Source of the DNA: Dehalococcoidia bacterium
GTDB lineage: Bacteria > Chloroflexota > Dehalococcoidia > JACPQF01
Direction: 5' to 3'
Assembly (NCBI GenBank): GCA_030650265.1
Contig: JAUSEJ010001064.1
Span: forward strand, 1 to 7,405
Length of the DNA: 7,405 nucleotides
Position numbers and translations under genes: made by a program. Shown in pieces: positions 1 to 7,405 of this stretch (the stretch's first letter is position 1; each line of letters starts with the position of its first letter). The notes beneath the pieces were generated by a model. That model did not search any database. It was not told where the DNA came from and worked only from the letters and a program-made list of their open reading frames with translations.

Positions 1-2711
1 GGGAAGTCAACCCGGCCGAGAGCCTCGGCTGTAGCATATCACTCGCCTGGGCTGGAGGGATTCTTCTGGTCCTCTTCATCCTGTGGAGCGTTTTCGCCGG
101 CATCTATACCGATTGGGCCTGGTTCGATAGCCTAGGCTTCCTCAGTGTTTATAGGTCCATTCTTATAACTCAAGTCTATATTTTTCTAGCGGCTGCCGCC
201 GGCTTCTCCGTCGTAATGATCGCCAATGTCTTTCTGGCGAGAAAGCTATCGTCAAGGGGCGAACTTTGGTTTGTTCCCAGTCAGGAGTTAGTGATCGGTG
301 ACAAATGGATTGCGCTTCTCCTGATCGGAGGCTCGATCATCCTCGGCATCATTCTCGGGGCAAGCGCCGCAGGGAATTGGGAGGGCATCCTCCTCTATCA
401 AAATGCGACGTTATTTGGCGCCACCGATCCCCTTTTCGGCAAGGACGTCAGTTTCTTCGTCTTCACCTTGCCCTTCTACCGTTTCTTGCAGTCATGGCTC
501 CTCGTTGCCGTCGTGCTTGTTCTAGCAGGAACGGCCCTGACTTATGGCTTCAACTTCAACCGCCTTACTTTCGAGTTCCGGTTGACATCAGCCATCAAAG
601 GGCATCTATCGGCCCTCGGCGCGGTCTTCTTTCTGCTGTTGGCCTGGAGTTACTGGTTGGACATCTATGAACTCGTCTACTCCACACGGGGAGCGGTTTT
701 TGGTGCTGGCTATACAGACGTGTTTGCCCAATGGGGGGCTCTCCAGTTGTTAGAAGTTCTGGCAGTGATAGGCGCCGTCATGCTTCTCGTGAACGTGTTC
801 CTGCGGGGCGTCTTGCTTCCGGTGGTCAGTGTCGGGTTTGTGATAGTCGCCGGCATTTTGGCCGGGGGTATTTGGCCCGCGTATGTGCAGCAGTTTCAGG
901 TTGCACCTAGTGAACTGGCAAAGGAAAAACCCTATATTGAGAACAACATCAAAATGACCAGGCAGGCATACGGTCTTGCAGATGCAGTAGAGAAGCCTTT
1001 CTCTGCCGAGGATAACCTCACCGTCGATGCTTTGAAACGGAATGGAGAGACCACCAACAACTTGCGCCTCTGGGATTACTTGCCACTGAAAGATACTTAC
1101 AACCAGATTCAGACCATCCGGCTTTACTACGATTTCAATGATGTCGACATCGATCGTTATCAAATCGACGGCCAGCTCCGCCAGGTCATGATTAGCGCCA
1201 GGGAGCTGTCTCCCGAGAAGCTGGCGGCCGAGGCCCAAACATGGGTAAACCAGCGTCTCCAATTCACCCATGGCTATGGCGTGGCGGTTAGCCCGGTAAA
1301 CGAAGTTACGCCAGAAGGCCTTCCCGTGATGTTTGCCAAGGATGTCCCACCTGTCGGTCAGATAAAGATCTCCAGACCAGAGATCTATTTCGGCGAAAAG
1401 ACCAACAACTACGTGATAGTGAACACAAGTGAGAAGGAATTCGACTATCCGAAGGGCGATGAAAACGTCTACACGAACTATACTGGCAAGGATGGAGTGC
1501 TGCTGAACTCTGCGCTCCGCAAGATAGCTTTTTCCTGGACCTTGAACGACGGGAACATCATTCTCACCAACTACCTAACGGAGAACAGCCGCATTCTCCT
1601 TCGACGCAACATCCGCGAGAGGTTGCAGACCATCGCTCCTTCTATTCTTTTTGACAGTGACCCGTACATCGTGATCGCCGACGGACGCCTCGTATGGATG
1701 ATCGACGGGTACACCCATACTGATCGATATCCCTATTCCCAGCCATATCGAGGCTCACTCAACTACATCCGGAATAGCGTCAAAGCGACAATAGATGCCT
1801 ACGACGGATCGATGAAGTTCTACGTTGCCGACCCATCTGACCCGATAATAAGGACCTACATGGCCATTTTCCCCGCACTGTTCAGCCCCCTCGAGGACAT
1901 GCCCGCTTCACTGCGCGGACACTTACGTTATCCCGAGGGCCTTTTCAGCGTGCAGGCTGAGATGTACAGAACTTACCATATGCAAGATCCGCAGGTCTTC
2001 TACAATCGCGAAGATCTTTGGAGCATTCCCGTCTCCGGTGCGGCGAAGCCCTTCGAACCCTACTACATTATTATGAGACTTCCGGGCGAGGCCAAGGCAG
2101 AGTTTATGCTGATCGTGCCCTACGCGCCGTCAAACAAGGATAATATGATTACCTGGCTGGCCGCACGGTCGGACGGGCCGAATTATGGAAAACTGCTGGC
2201 TTACCGCTTTCCTAAAGATAAGCTAGTCTACGGCCCCAACCAGATTGAGGCAAGAATCAACCAGGACCCGACGATTTCGCAGCAGTTGACGTTGTGGAAC
2301 CAGATGGGATCGCGAGTGATAAGGGGTAATCTGCTGATCGTGCCTATTGAGGATTCACTTCTTTACGTCGAGCCAATCTATCTACAGGCCGAGACCAGCC
2401 ACCTGCCCGAACTAAAGCGGGTGATCGTGGCCAGCGGTCCCCGCATTGCCATGGAGCCCACTCTGGCGGAGAGCCTGAACAAAGTCTTCATTGGATTCTC
2501 CAATCCGGCCGTGATAACGATGACCACTCCTTTGTCCGTCACTGTTTCCGGCGACGTAGCTGCCCTTGTTCGTTCGGCTCAGGACCATTACAACAAAGCA
2601 AATGAAGCCCAACGCGCCGGCGACTGGGCCAAGTATGGTGAAGAACTAAACGCCCTCGCCGCCGATCTCAAGCGATTAAACGACCTGACCGGTGCACCGA
2701 AGACGCCGTAG
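1..2711 (+). CDS. UPF0182 (COG1615) family integral membrane protein, 5' end outside window
   Basis: This is a large membrane protein of unknown function. The frame is open from the first full codon at 3, giving 902 visible residues; family members usually have about 900-1000. The ATG at 216 is not the start: the 71 codons before it encode a membrane helix, the family-like stretch YTDWAWFDSLG (residues 35-45) and most of a second helix. No in-frame ATG, GTG or TTG occurs before 216, so the start lies upstream. About seven membrane segments are visible, near residues 14-34, 51-78, 102-121, 163-183, 202-219, 247-267 and 271-290. A soluble domain of about 600 residues follows, probably outside the membrane. 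Stretches that look family-typical include GAGYTDVFA after helix 5, MYRTYHMQDPQVFYNREDLW, and YGPNQIEARINQD near the C-terminus. The charged, Ala-rich C-terminal tail could form a short helix. No catalytic motif is recognisable. Family assignment is confident from recall of the family pattern; function is unknown. Confidence 0.9.
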   Translation, partial: EVNPAESLGCSISLAWAGGILLVLFILWSVFAGIYTDWAWFDSLGFLSVYRSILITQVYIFLAAAAGFSVVMIANVFLARKLSSRGELWFVPSQELVIGDKWIALLLIGGSIILGIILGASAAGNWEGILLYQNATLFGATDPLFGKDVSFFVFTLPFYRFLQSWLLVAVVLVLAGTALTYGFNFNRLTFEFRLTSAIKGHLSALGAVFFLLLAWSYWLDIYELVYSTRGAVFGAGYTDVFAQWGALQLLEVLAVIGAVMLLVNVFLRGVLLPVVSVGFVIVAGILAGGIWPAYVQQFQVAPSELAKEKPYIENNIKMTRQAYGLADAVEKPFSAEDNLTVDALKRNGETTNNLRLWDYLPLKDTYNQIQTIRLYYDFNDVDIDRYQIDGQLRQVMISARELSPEKLAAEAQTWVNQRLQFTHGYGVAVSPVNEVTPEGLPVMFAKDVPPVGQIKISRPEIYFGEKTNNYVIVNTSEKEFDYPKGDENVYTNYTGKDGVLLNSALRKIAFSWTLNDGNIILTNYLTENSRILLRRNIRERLQTIAPSILFDSDPYIVIADGRLVWMIDGYTHTDRYPYSQPYRGSLNYIRNSVKATIDAYDGSMKFYVADPSDPIIRTYMAIFPALFSPLEDMPASLRGHLRYPEGLFSVQAEMYRTYHMQDPQVFYNREDLWSIPVSGAAKPFEPYYIIMRLPGEAKAEFMLIVPYAPSNKDNMITWLAARSDGPNYGKLLAYRFPKDKLVYGPNQIEARINQDPTISQQLTLWNQMGSRVIRGNLLIVPIEDSLLYVEPIYLQAETSHLPELKRVIVASGPRIAMEPTLAESLNKVFIGFSNPAVITMTTPLSVTVSGDVAALVRSAQDHYNKANEAQRAGDWAKYGEELNALAADLKRLNDLTGAPKTP

Positions 2712-2720
2712 CAAGGTGAA

Positions 2721-2741
2721 GAATGATGAATGATGAATGAT
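2721..2741. repeat. Three perfect tandem copies of the heptamer GAATGAT
   Basis: Copies lie at 2721-2727, 2728-2734 and 2735-2741 with no mismatch, starting 10 bases after the UPF0182 stop codon and ending before the argD ribosome binding site. The reverse strand reads ATCATTC repeated. Because 7 is not a multiple of 3, each frame is cycled through and a short peptide rich in I, H, S and F appears on the minus strand. Similar heptamer runs are, as I recall, scattered between genes in several bacterial phyla, including Chloroflexota. The function here is unknown; it could be a small intergenic repeat family or slippage-prone DNA. Confidence 0.8.
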
Positions 2742-2767
2742 CAATTATCCGGGCCAATTCAGCCCTT

Positions 2768-2773
2768 GGAGGA
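2768..2773 (+). promoter_or_regulatory. Ribosome binding site that sets the argD start
   Basis: GGAGGA lies 5 bases before the GTG at 2779. It is the best Shine-Dalgarno match in the gap. The in-frame ATG at 2737 sits inside the heptamer repeat and has only GGTGAAG upstream, at 2715-2721. This decides for the GTG start. Confidence 0.8.
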
Positions 2774-2778
2774 CAGTC

Positions 2779-3963
2779 GTGACTAACTGGCAGGAGATCG
2801 AAAAGAAATACCACATGCAGCTTTTTCGGCGCACGCCGATAACTCTCGTGCGCGGCGAGGGAGCGCGAGTGTGGGACGATCAGGGTAAGGAGTACCTGGA
2901 CTTTGTGGCTGGCATTGCTTCCGTGAGCCTCGGGCACGCCCATCCGATTCTGGTTGAGGCCGTTAGCCATCAAATCAGAACACTGGCGCATGTGTCCAAT
3001 TTGTACTACACCATTCCCCAGCTTCAGCTTGCTCAGTTGCTGGTCGAGAATTCCTGCATGGACAGAGTCTTCTTTTGTAACAGCGGCGCCGAAGCGAACG
3101 AAGGGGCGGTGAAGCTTGCGCGCAAGTACGGCAAGGTTCACCTGGGGGGCGCCTACGAGGTCATTACGACCTTGCACTCCTTTCATGGTCGCACGCTTGC
3201 CATGCTAGCTGCTACAGGTAAGCCGGAGGGCTGGGTACCTTTTAGCCCCGTGCCGGCGGGCTTCACAGTGGTGGAATTCGACGACATTGAGGCCCTGAAG
3301 AAAGCCACGACCGGGAAGACCTGTGCGGTGCTGATCGAGCCGATTCAGGGCGAGGGCGGCGTGAACATTCCGAACCCCGAATACCTACCGGCTCTGCGTC
3401 GCTGGTGCGACGAGAAGGGCATTCTGCTCATTTACGACGAGATTCAGACAGGAGTTGGCAGGACCGGTAGCCTATTTGGCTATGAACAGGTCGGCGCTGA
3501 GCCTGACATCATGACCCTTGCCAAAGGAATAGCGGGGGGCGTACCTCTGGGGGCTTTTCTCGCCAAGGAGAGGGCCTGCGCCTTCGATCTGGGCGACCAT
3601 GGCTCGACTTTCGGCGGCAATCCGCTCGCGACGGCCGCTGGCTACGCCGTCGTCAAATACATAATCGACAACGACCTTTCCGGCCATGCCATTAAGATGG
3701 GCGAATACCTGATGGCCAGACTTAATGTGTTGCGTTCTCGTTTCGAGACAATTGTCGACGTGCGCGGCCGGGGTTTGCTTGTGGGACTTCAATTCAGCAG
3801 CGATATGTCGGCGGAGATCGTCCGGCGCTGTGTTGAAAACGGTCTCCTTCTCAATCCAGTAAGACCTAATACCATCCGCTTCATTCCTCCTCTCATCATC
3901 ACAGAAGCGGAGGTTGACACTGCTGTCGCTATCCTCGCAAAGGCGCTTGAGGCGTACGCATAG
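2779..3963 (+). CDS. argD: Acetylornithine aminotransferase (ArgD)
   Basis: This is a class III PLP-dependent aminotransferase. It moves an amino group from glutamate to N-acetylglutamate semialdehyde, giving N-acetylornithine in cytoplasmic arginine synthesis; relatives may also act on succinyldiaminopimelate in lysine synthesis. With the GTG start at 2779 it has 394 residues, normal for the family. The reading frame could begin at ATG 2737 (14 residues more), but that has a poor ribosome binding site, and [15 protein letters not shown] is a typical ArgD beginning. Motifs: NSGAEANE at 101-108 (PLP phosphate site), HSFHGRT at 133-139, YDEIQTG with D220 (pairs with the PLP ring nitrogen) and Q223, the Schiff-base lysine K249 in LAKGIAGG, and STFGGNP at 276-282 with T277. 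All are intact. It stands 67 bases after UPF0182 and 47 before argG. 4-Aminobutyrate or ornithine aminotransferase are close paralogues, but length and the argG-argH neighbours favour ArgD. Confidence 0.94.
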   Translation: MTNWQEIEKKYHMQLFRRTPITLVRGEGARVWDDQGKEYLDFVAGIASVSLGHAHPILVEAVSHQIRTLAHVSNLYYTIPQLQLAQLLVENSCMDRVFFCNSGAEANEGAVKLARKYGKVHLGGAYEVITTLHSFHGRTLAMLAATGKPEGWVPFSPVPAGFTVVEFDDIEALKKATTGKTCAVLIEPIQGEGGVNIPNPEYLPALRRWCDEKGILLIYDEIQTGVGRTGSLFGYEQVGAEPDIMTLAKGIAGGVPLGAFLAKERACAFDLGDHGSTFGGNPLATAAGYAVVKYIIDNDLSGHAIKMGEYLMARLNVLRSRFETIVDVRGRGLLVGLQFSSDMSAEIVRRCVENGLLLNPVRPNTIRFIPPLIITEAEVDTAVAILAKALEAYA

Positions 3964-3975
3964 ATGTACTATATT
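3947..3975 (+). promoter_or_regulatory. Candidate sigma-70 type promoter for argG
   Basis: TTGAGG at 3947-3952 matches TTGACA at four of six bases. TATATT at 3970-3975 matches TATAAT at five of six. The spacer is exactly 17 bases. The -35 box lies in the last codons of argD. Transcription would begin near 3981-3983, leaving a leader of about 30 bases before the argG ATG. The bases and spacing are seen directly; promoter activity is inferred, and the window gives no expression evidence. Confidence 0.4.
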
Positions 3976-3977
3976 AG

Positions 3978-3991
3978 GCCGCATACGCGGC
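3978..3991. repeat. Perfect inverted repeat GCCGC-ATAC-GCGGC in the argD-argG gap
   Basis: Two 5-base arms (3978-3982 and 3987-3991) flank a 4-base loop. The repeat lies just downstream of the candidate -10 box, at the predicted transcription start, and 6 bases before the ribosome binding site. It could be an operator or a small hairpin in the leader. It is not followed directly by a T run, so it does not look like a Rho-independent terminator. Confidence 0.5.
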
Positions 3992-3997
3992 AGATTT

Positions 3998-4003
3998 AGG
4001 GGG
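3998..4003 (+). promoter_or_regulatory. Ribosome binding site of argG
   Basis: AGGGGG stands 7 bases before the ATG at 4011. It supports that start over any later in-frame ATG. Confidence 0.7.
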
Positions 4004-4010
4004 CTTTTCT

Positions 4011-5267
4011 ATGACCCAAAGAGACAAAGTTGTGCTCGCCTACAGCGGCGGTCTGGATACTTCGGTAGCCATCAAGTGGATCGCCGAGAACTACGACCTT
4101 GACGTTATTGCCCTGACAATAGACGTCGGCAACCAGCGGGATCTGGCGATGATCCGCGAAAAGGCCTTGAAGACTGGAGCCGTCAAGGCGATCGTCCTCG
4201 ACGCTAGAGAACTGTTCGTTAACTACTTCATTTTCCCTGCTCTGCAAGCCGATGCGATGTATGAGGGCGAATATCCTTTGGCCACGGCCCTGTCCCGACC
4301 GCTGATCGCGAAGCTCATGGTCGACGTCGCCCGTGAGGAAGGGGCAAGCGCCGTTGCTCACGGCTGCACCGGCAAGGGTAACGATCAGGTTCGTCTCGAC
4401 GTTGGCGTGGCTGCCCTCGGGCCTGACCTCAAGATCATCGCTCCGGTGAGGGAATGGAAGATGAGTCGAGAAGATGAAATCGAGTACGCCGAGAAACACG
4501 GCATTCCTGTTCCCACCACCATTGCCAGCCCGTACTCGACTGACGAGAACCTGTGGGGACGCAGCGTCGAATGCGGTGTCCTGGAAGACCCGTGGGCGGA
4601 ACCCCCTGAGGAGGTCTATAAATGGACCAGGGCGCCTAAGGATTGTCCTTCCACTCCGGCTTATCTGGAGGTCGAGTTCGAAAAGGGCCTCCCGGTCGCT
4701 CTCGACGGCGAACGTCTCGACGGCTTCAGCCTCATTTCCAGGGTCAACGACATCGCCTGCGCCAATGGCGTCGGTCGCATCGATCATATAGAGAACCGGC
4801 TGGTCGGGATAAAGTCACGTGAGATCTATGAATGTCCGGCGGCAATGGTATTGCTCAAGGCCCACAAGGCGCTGGAAGACATGACCCTCAGCAAGGACCA
4901 GTCCCGCTTCAAGCAGATGGTCGTGCAGCAATACGCCGACCTCATCTACAACGGACTCTGGTTCAGCGCCTTGCATCAGGACCTGGCCGTTTACGTCCAG
5001 AGCACGCAACGGTTTGTGACCGGCGTGATCCGGCTGAGACTGCTCAAGGGCGAGTGTGCCGTAGTCGGTCGCAAATCGCCGTACTCCCTTTACAGTCATG
5101 CCCTGGCAACCTACGACAAGGCGGACCAGTTTGACCATTCGGCGTCAGTCGGATTCATCCATCTTTGGGGACTGCCGCTCAAGACACAGGCCCAGGCCCA
5201 GTTGTTGGTTCAGCCCGGCGAGCAGATGAACATACTTCCGCCCAAGGTGAAGTTAACAGAAGAATAG
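4011..5267 (+). CDS. argG: Argininosuccinate synthase (ArgG)
   Basis: ArgG joins citrulline and aspartate using ATP, making argininosuccinate, AMP and pyrophosphate, in the cytoplasm. It is the next-to-last step of arginine synthesis. The protein has 418 residues, slightly above the usual 400 or so, with the extra length at the C-terminus (ending near PKVKLTEE). The ATG is supported by the AGGGGG ribosome binding site. Motifs in order: the N-type ATP pyrophosphatase P-loop AYSGGLDTS at 10-18, HGCTGKGNDQVR at 117-128 (nucleotide and substrate contacts), and SPYSTDENLWGRS at 173-185. All key residues are present. It follows argD by 47 bases and precedes argH by 51, so it is probably co-transcribed with argH, and it may also have its own promoter in the argD-argG gap. 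No frameshift or truncation is seen, and no other function is likely. Confidence 0.97.
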   Translation: MTQRDKVVLAYSGGLDTSVAIKWIAENYDLDVIALTIDVGNQRDLAMIREKALKTGAVKAIVLDARELFVNYFIFPALQADAMYEGEYPLATALSRPLIAKLMVDVAREEGASAVAHGCTGKGNDQVRLDVGVAALGPDLKIIAPVREWKMSREDEIEYAEKHGIPVPTTIASPYSTDENLWGRSVECGVLEDPWAEPPEEVYKWTRAPKDCPSTPAYLEVEFEKGLPVALDGERLDGFSLISRVNDIACANGVGRIDHIENRLVGIKSREIYECPAAMVLLKAHKALEDMTLSKDQSRFKQMVVQQYADLIYNGLWFSALHQDLAVYVQSTQRFVTGVIRLRLLKGECAVVGRKSPYSLYSHALATYDKADQFDHSASVGFIHLWGLPLKTQAQAQLLVQPGEQMNILPPKVKLTEE

Positions 5268-5281
5268 GTTTAGACTATCTT
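5253..5281 (+). promoter_or_regulatory. Weak candidate promoter before argH
   Basis: TTAACA at 5253-5258 (five of six to the -35 consensus) and TATCTT at 5276-5281 (four of six to the -10 consensus) are separated by 17 bases. Transcription would begin near 5288, between a possible TTG start at 5280 and the preferred ATG at 5319. Such pairs arise by chance fairly often, so this is only a suggestion. Confidence 0.2.
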
Positions 5282-5318
5282 GGAAGATGCGGTAGTAAGC
5301 GACAGCTCGAAAGGCAAA

Positions 5319-6707
5319 ATGGCAAAGACGACAAAACTCTGGGGCGGAAGATTCGACAAGACTACGGACGAGCTGGTGGAGGGGTTCAGCGCCTCCATCC
5401 ATTTTGATAAGCGCCTATACCGGCAAGACATAACGGGAAGCATCGCCCACTGTCGGATGCTTGCCAAACAGGGCATCATCGAAGTGAGCGAGTGTCTCCA
5501 GATCGTCGCCGGCCTTGAGGCTATCCTGTTGGAAATCGAAACGGGGATCTTCGAGTTCAAGGTGGAGTATGAGGATATCCACATGAACATCGAGGCGGCT
5601 TTGCGGGAGAGGATTGGCCCCGTCGCCGGAAAGCTGCATACCGCCCGCTCGCGTAACGATCAGGTCGCCCTGGACATGCGGATGTACGTCAAGGAAGCGA
5701 TTGAAGTTACCGTGGCGAGGCTACGGACCTTTCAAACCACCATGCTTCGTCTAGCCGAGCGGTACGTCGATGTCGTAATGCCTGGCTATACACACCTGCA
5801 AAGGGCCCAACCTGTGCTGCTTGCTCACCATCTTCTCGCCTATTTCGAGATGCTCCAGCGAGATATACAGCGCTTCCACGATTGCTACCGGCGAACGGAT
5901 GTCATGCCGCTGGGAAGCGGCGCCCTGGCAGGAGTTACCGTTCCTATCGATAGGGCCTATCTGGCGAGTGAATTGGGGTTCGCGGCGATCAGCCGGAACA
6001 GCATGGACGCCGTAGCCGACCGGGACTTCGTCGTCGAATTCATCTCGGCCAGCAGCATCGCCATGATGCACCTTTCCCGGCTGGCAGAGGAAGTAGTACT
6101 TTGGTCTAGCGCCGAATTCAACTTCGTCGAGCTTGACGACGCCTATTCCACGGGAAGCAGCATTATGCCTCAGAAAAAGAACCCGGACGTGGCCGAGTTG
6201 GTGAGAGGGAAGACCGGCCGGGTATACGGCCATCTCATTGCCATCCTCTCCACACTTAAGAATCTTCCTCTGGCCTACAACAAGGACATGCAGGAGGATA
6301 AGGAGGGCCTCTTCGATACAATCGATACCCTTCAGGTCAGTCTCGAAGTTTTTTGCGGCATGCTGTCGACGATGAAAGTGAACCGCGTCTTGATGGAAAG
6401 CGTAGCGGCAGGCAGTTACGTTCTTGCAACCGACGTGGCCGATTACCTCGCTCGCAAGGGCGTGCCATTCCGCGAGGCGCACGCAATCGTTGGCCGTCTC
6501 GTCCGGCTCGGCATCGATCAGGGCAAACAACTGTCAGAGTTATCCATGTCCGACTACAAGAAATCGTCGCCTTTGTTTGGCGAAGACATCTTCGAAATTA
6601 CTATCCATTCTTCTGTCGCGGCCCGGGACGTGCCGGGTGGAACGGCGCCGAAACAGGTTAGAGCGGCCCTAAAGGAAGCGACAAGAATAGTGAGCGAGGG
6701 ATTATGA
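5319..6707 (+). CDS. argH: Argininosuccinate lyase (ArgH)
   Basis: ArgH splits argininosuccinate into arginine and fumarate, the last step of arginine synthesis. It belongs to the fumarase/aspartase superfamily, whose members are usually homotetramers with active sites shared between subunits. From ATG 5319 the protein has 462 residues and begins [12 protein letters not shown], the usual ArgH start. The frame also runs back to a TTG at 5280 (13 more residues), but that segment does not look like the family. The ribosome binding site before 5319 is modest: GAAAGG at 5309-5314. Motifs: [11 protein letters not shown] at 107-117, [10 protein letters not shown] at 156-165 with the conserved histidine H159, and the superfamily signature [12 protein letters not shown] at 279-290, which carries the catalytic serine (S281 by analogy) and K286/N288. 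All are intact. It follows argG by 51 bases, and its stop overlaps the rpe start by 4 bases. Confidence 0.96.
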   Translation: MAKTTKLWGGRFDKTTDELVEGFSASIHFDKRLYRQDITGSIAHCRMLAKQGIIEVSECLQIVAGLEAILLEIETGIFEFKVEYEDIHMNIEAALRERIGPVAGKLHTARSRNDQVALDMRMYVKEAIEVTVARLRTFQTTMLRLAERYVDVVMPGYTHLQRAQPVLLAHHLLAYFEMLQRDIQRFHDCYRRTDVMPLGSGALAGVTVPIDRAYLASELGFAAISRNSMDAVADRDFVVEFISASSIAMMHLSRLAEEVVLWSSAEFNFVELDDAYSTGSSIMPQKKNPDVAELVRGKTGRVYGHLIAILSTLKNLPLAYNKDMQEDKEGLFDTIDTLQVSLEVFCGMLSTMKVNRVLMESVAAGSYVLATDVADYLARKGVPFREAHAIVGRLVRLGIDQGKQLSELSMSDYKKSSPLFGEDIFEITIHSSVAARDVPGGTAPKQVRAALKEATRIVSEGL

Positions 6708-7366
6708 TCAAGATTTCGCCGTCCATTCTCTCCGCCGATTTCTGTCGTCTTGGCGAGCAGATCGTCGAGGCGGAGCGGGCCGGGGCTGACTACATCCACA
6801 TCGACGTGATGGACGGGCACTTCGTATCCAATATCACTATCGGTCCGCCGGTTGTACAGGCCATCCGCGCCGTAACCTCTTTGCCGCTCGACGTGCACCT
6901 CATGATCGAGAATCCGGACCGTTATGTAAAGCAATTTGTCGACGCTGGCGCCGACATTTTGACCGTTCACGTAGAAGCTTGCGATCATCTTCACGGCGTG
7001 GTCCACAACATCAAGAAACTGGGAATCAAAGTGGGCGTCTCCCTCAACCCGGCCACCTCACTGGCCTCTATCGAGGAGATTCTTCCCGATTTAGACCTGG
7101 TGCTCGTAATGACCGTGAACCCCGGCTTCGGCGGCCAATCCTTTATTGCAAGCGTAGTAGGCAAGATCGCTCGCTTGCGGCAAATGCTGGACGAGAGAGG
7201 GTTGGCGGCTGAGTTAGAGATTGACGGCGGGGTAGGCGATCAAACAGCACCGCTTGTGGTGAAAGCGGGCGCCAATGTGCTGGTCGCGGGCTCTGCTGTC
7301 TTCAACAAGAAAGAGAGCGTCGCCTCGGCCATCGCCAGGATAAGGGCAAGTGTCGAGGGGCTCTAA
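6704..7366 (+). CDS. rpe: Ribulose-phosphate 3-epimerase (Rpe)
   Basis: Rpe interconverts D-ribulose 5-phosphate and D-xylulose 5-phosphate in the pentose phosphate pathway (and Calvin cycle where present), in the cytoplasm. The 220 residues match the family length for this single-domain TIM barrel. Visible motifs: the first strand SPSILSADF at 5-13, [12 protein letters not shown] at 32-43, VHLMIENP from 64, [12 protein letters not shown] at 136-147 (phosphate-binding side of the barrel), EIDGGV near 172-177 and VLVAGSAVF near the C-terminus. The expected metal ligands H32, D34, H65 and D174 are all present, with D34 and D174 the usual acid-base pair. The ATG at 6704 overlaps the argH TGA in an ATGA arrangement, and GAGGG at 6696-6700 gives a close ribosome binding site, so translation is probably coupled to argH. 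Allulose-6-phosphate epimerase is a near relative, but neighbours and motifs favour Rpe. Confidence 0.95.
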   Translation: MIKISPSILSADFCRLGEQIVEAERAGADYIHIDVMDGHFVSNITIGPPVVQAIRAVTSLPLDVHLMIENPDRYVKQFVDAGADILTVHVEACDHLHGVVHNIKKLGIKVGVSLNPATSLASIEEILPDLDLVLVMTVNPGFGGQSFIASVVGKIARLRQMLDERGLAAELEIDGGVGDQTAPLVVKAGANVLVAGSAVFNKKESVASAIARIRASVEGL

Positions 7367-7405
7367 GACGAGTCAAGACCTGGGGGGCCAGGCGCAAGGC
7401 CTAGC

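Noticed and set aside
2751..2765. GGGC...GCCC inverted repeat before argD
   Set aside because: A 4-base stem with a 7-base loop that cannot be extended is within chance expectation.
3914..3919. Perfect TTGACA inside argD
   Set aside because: No -10-like sequence lies 16-18 bases downstream, and the bases encode a normal ArgD segment.
3996..4787. Long minus-strand reading frame (263 codons) opposite argG
   Set aside because: It lies wholly within argG and its gap, shows no recognisable motif, and is explained by codon bias of the real gene. The same holds for the minus-strand frame at 5751-6530 opposite argH and the others opposite UPF0182, argD and rpe.
5187..5200. CAGGCCCAGGCCCA short direct repeat in argG
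   Set aside because: It simply encodes a QAQAQ run in the C-terminal part of ArgG.
5165..5407. Plus-strand 80-codon frame spanning the argG-argH gap
   Set aside because: It overlaps the end of argG and the start of argH in another frame and has no ribosome binding site or family resemblance.
7379..7392. Small hairpin CCTGG-GGGG-CCAGG after rpe
   Set aside because: The stem is only 5 bases and no T run follows before the window ends, so it is not a supportable terminator.

Overview
This window holds five genes, all on the + strand, that look like ordinary chromosomal housekeeping DNA from a bacterium of middling GC content (mid-50s percent by eye). There are no mobile elements, no CRISPR array, and no rRNA or tRNA gene that I can see. 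A UPF0182 membrane protein beside arginine genes, together with the general look of the ArgD, ArgG and ArgH proteins, suggests Chloroflexota, perhaps Dehalococcoidia. This is an inference from remembered protein style; the window carries no diagnostic marker.

Layout. (1) Positions 1-2711 carry most of a large UPF0182 (COG1615) integral membrane protein of unknown function, whose start lies outside the window. (2) A 67-base gap follows, holding three perfect tandem copies of a 7-base unit and a strong ribosome binding site. (3) Positions 2779-3963 are argD, starting at GTG. (4) A 47-base gap holds a plausible sigma-70 type promoter, a small perfect inverted repeat and a strong ribosome binding site. 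(5) Positions 4011-5267 are argG. (6) A 51-base gap has a weaker promoter-like pair. (7) Positions 5319-6707 are argH. (8) Positions 6704-7366 are rpe, whose ATG overlaps the argH stop codon by 4 bases. (9) The last 39 bases are non-coding as far as can be seen.

How the genes work together. ArgD makes N-acetylornithine (fourth step of the acetylated arginine route). ArgG and ArgH perform the last two steps, citrulline to argininosuccinate to arginine. The carbamoyltransferase that links ornithine to citrulline (argF) is not in this window, so it must be elsewhere if the pathway is complete. Rpe belongs to the pentose phosphate/Calvin pathways and is tied to argH by translational overlap rather than by shared chemistry. 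UPF0182 has no known link to arginine. All catalytic motifs I checked in the four enzymes are intact.

I did not find a clearly new biological system. The points most worth a second look are the conserved unknown membrane protein, the heptamer repeat before argD, and the promoter plus palindromes before argG.
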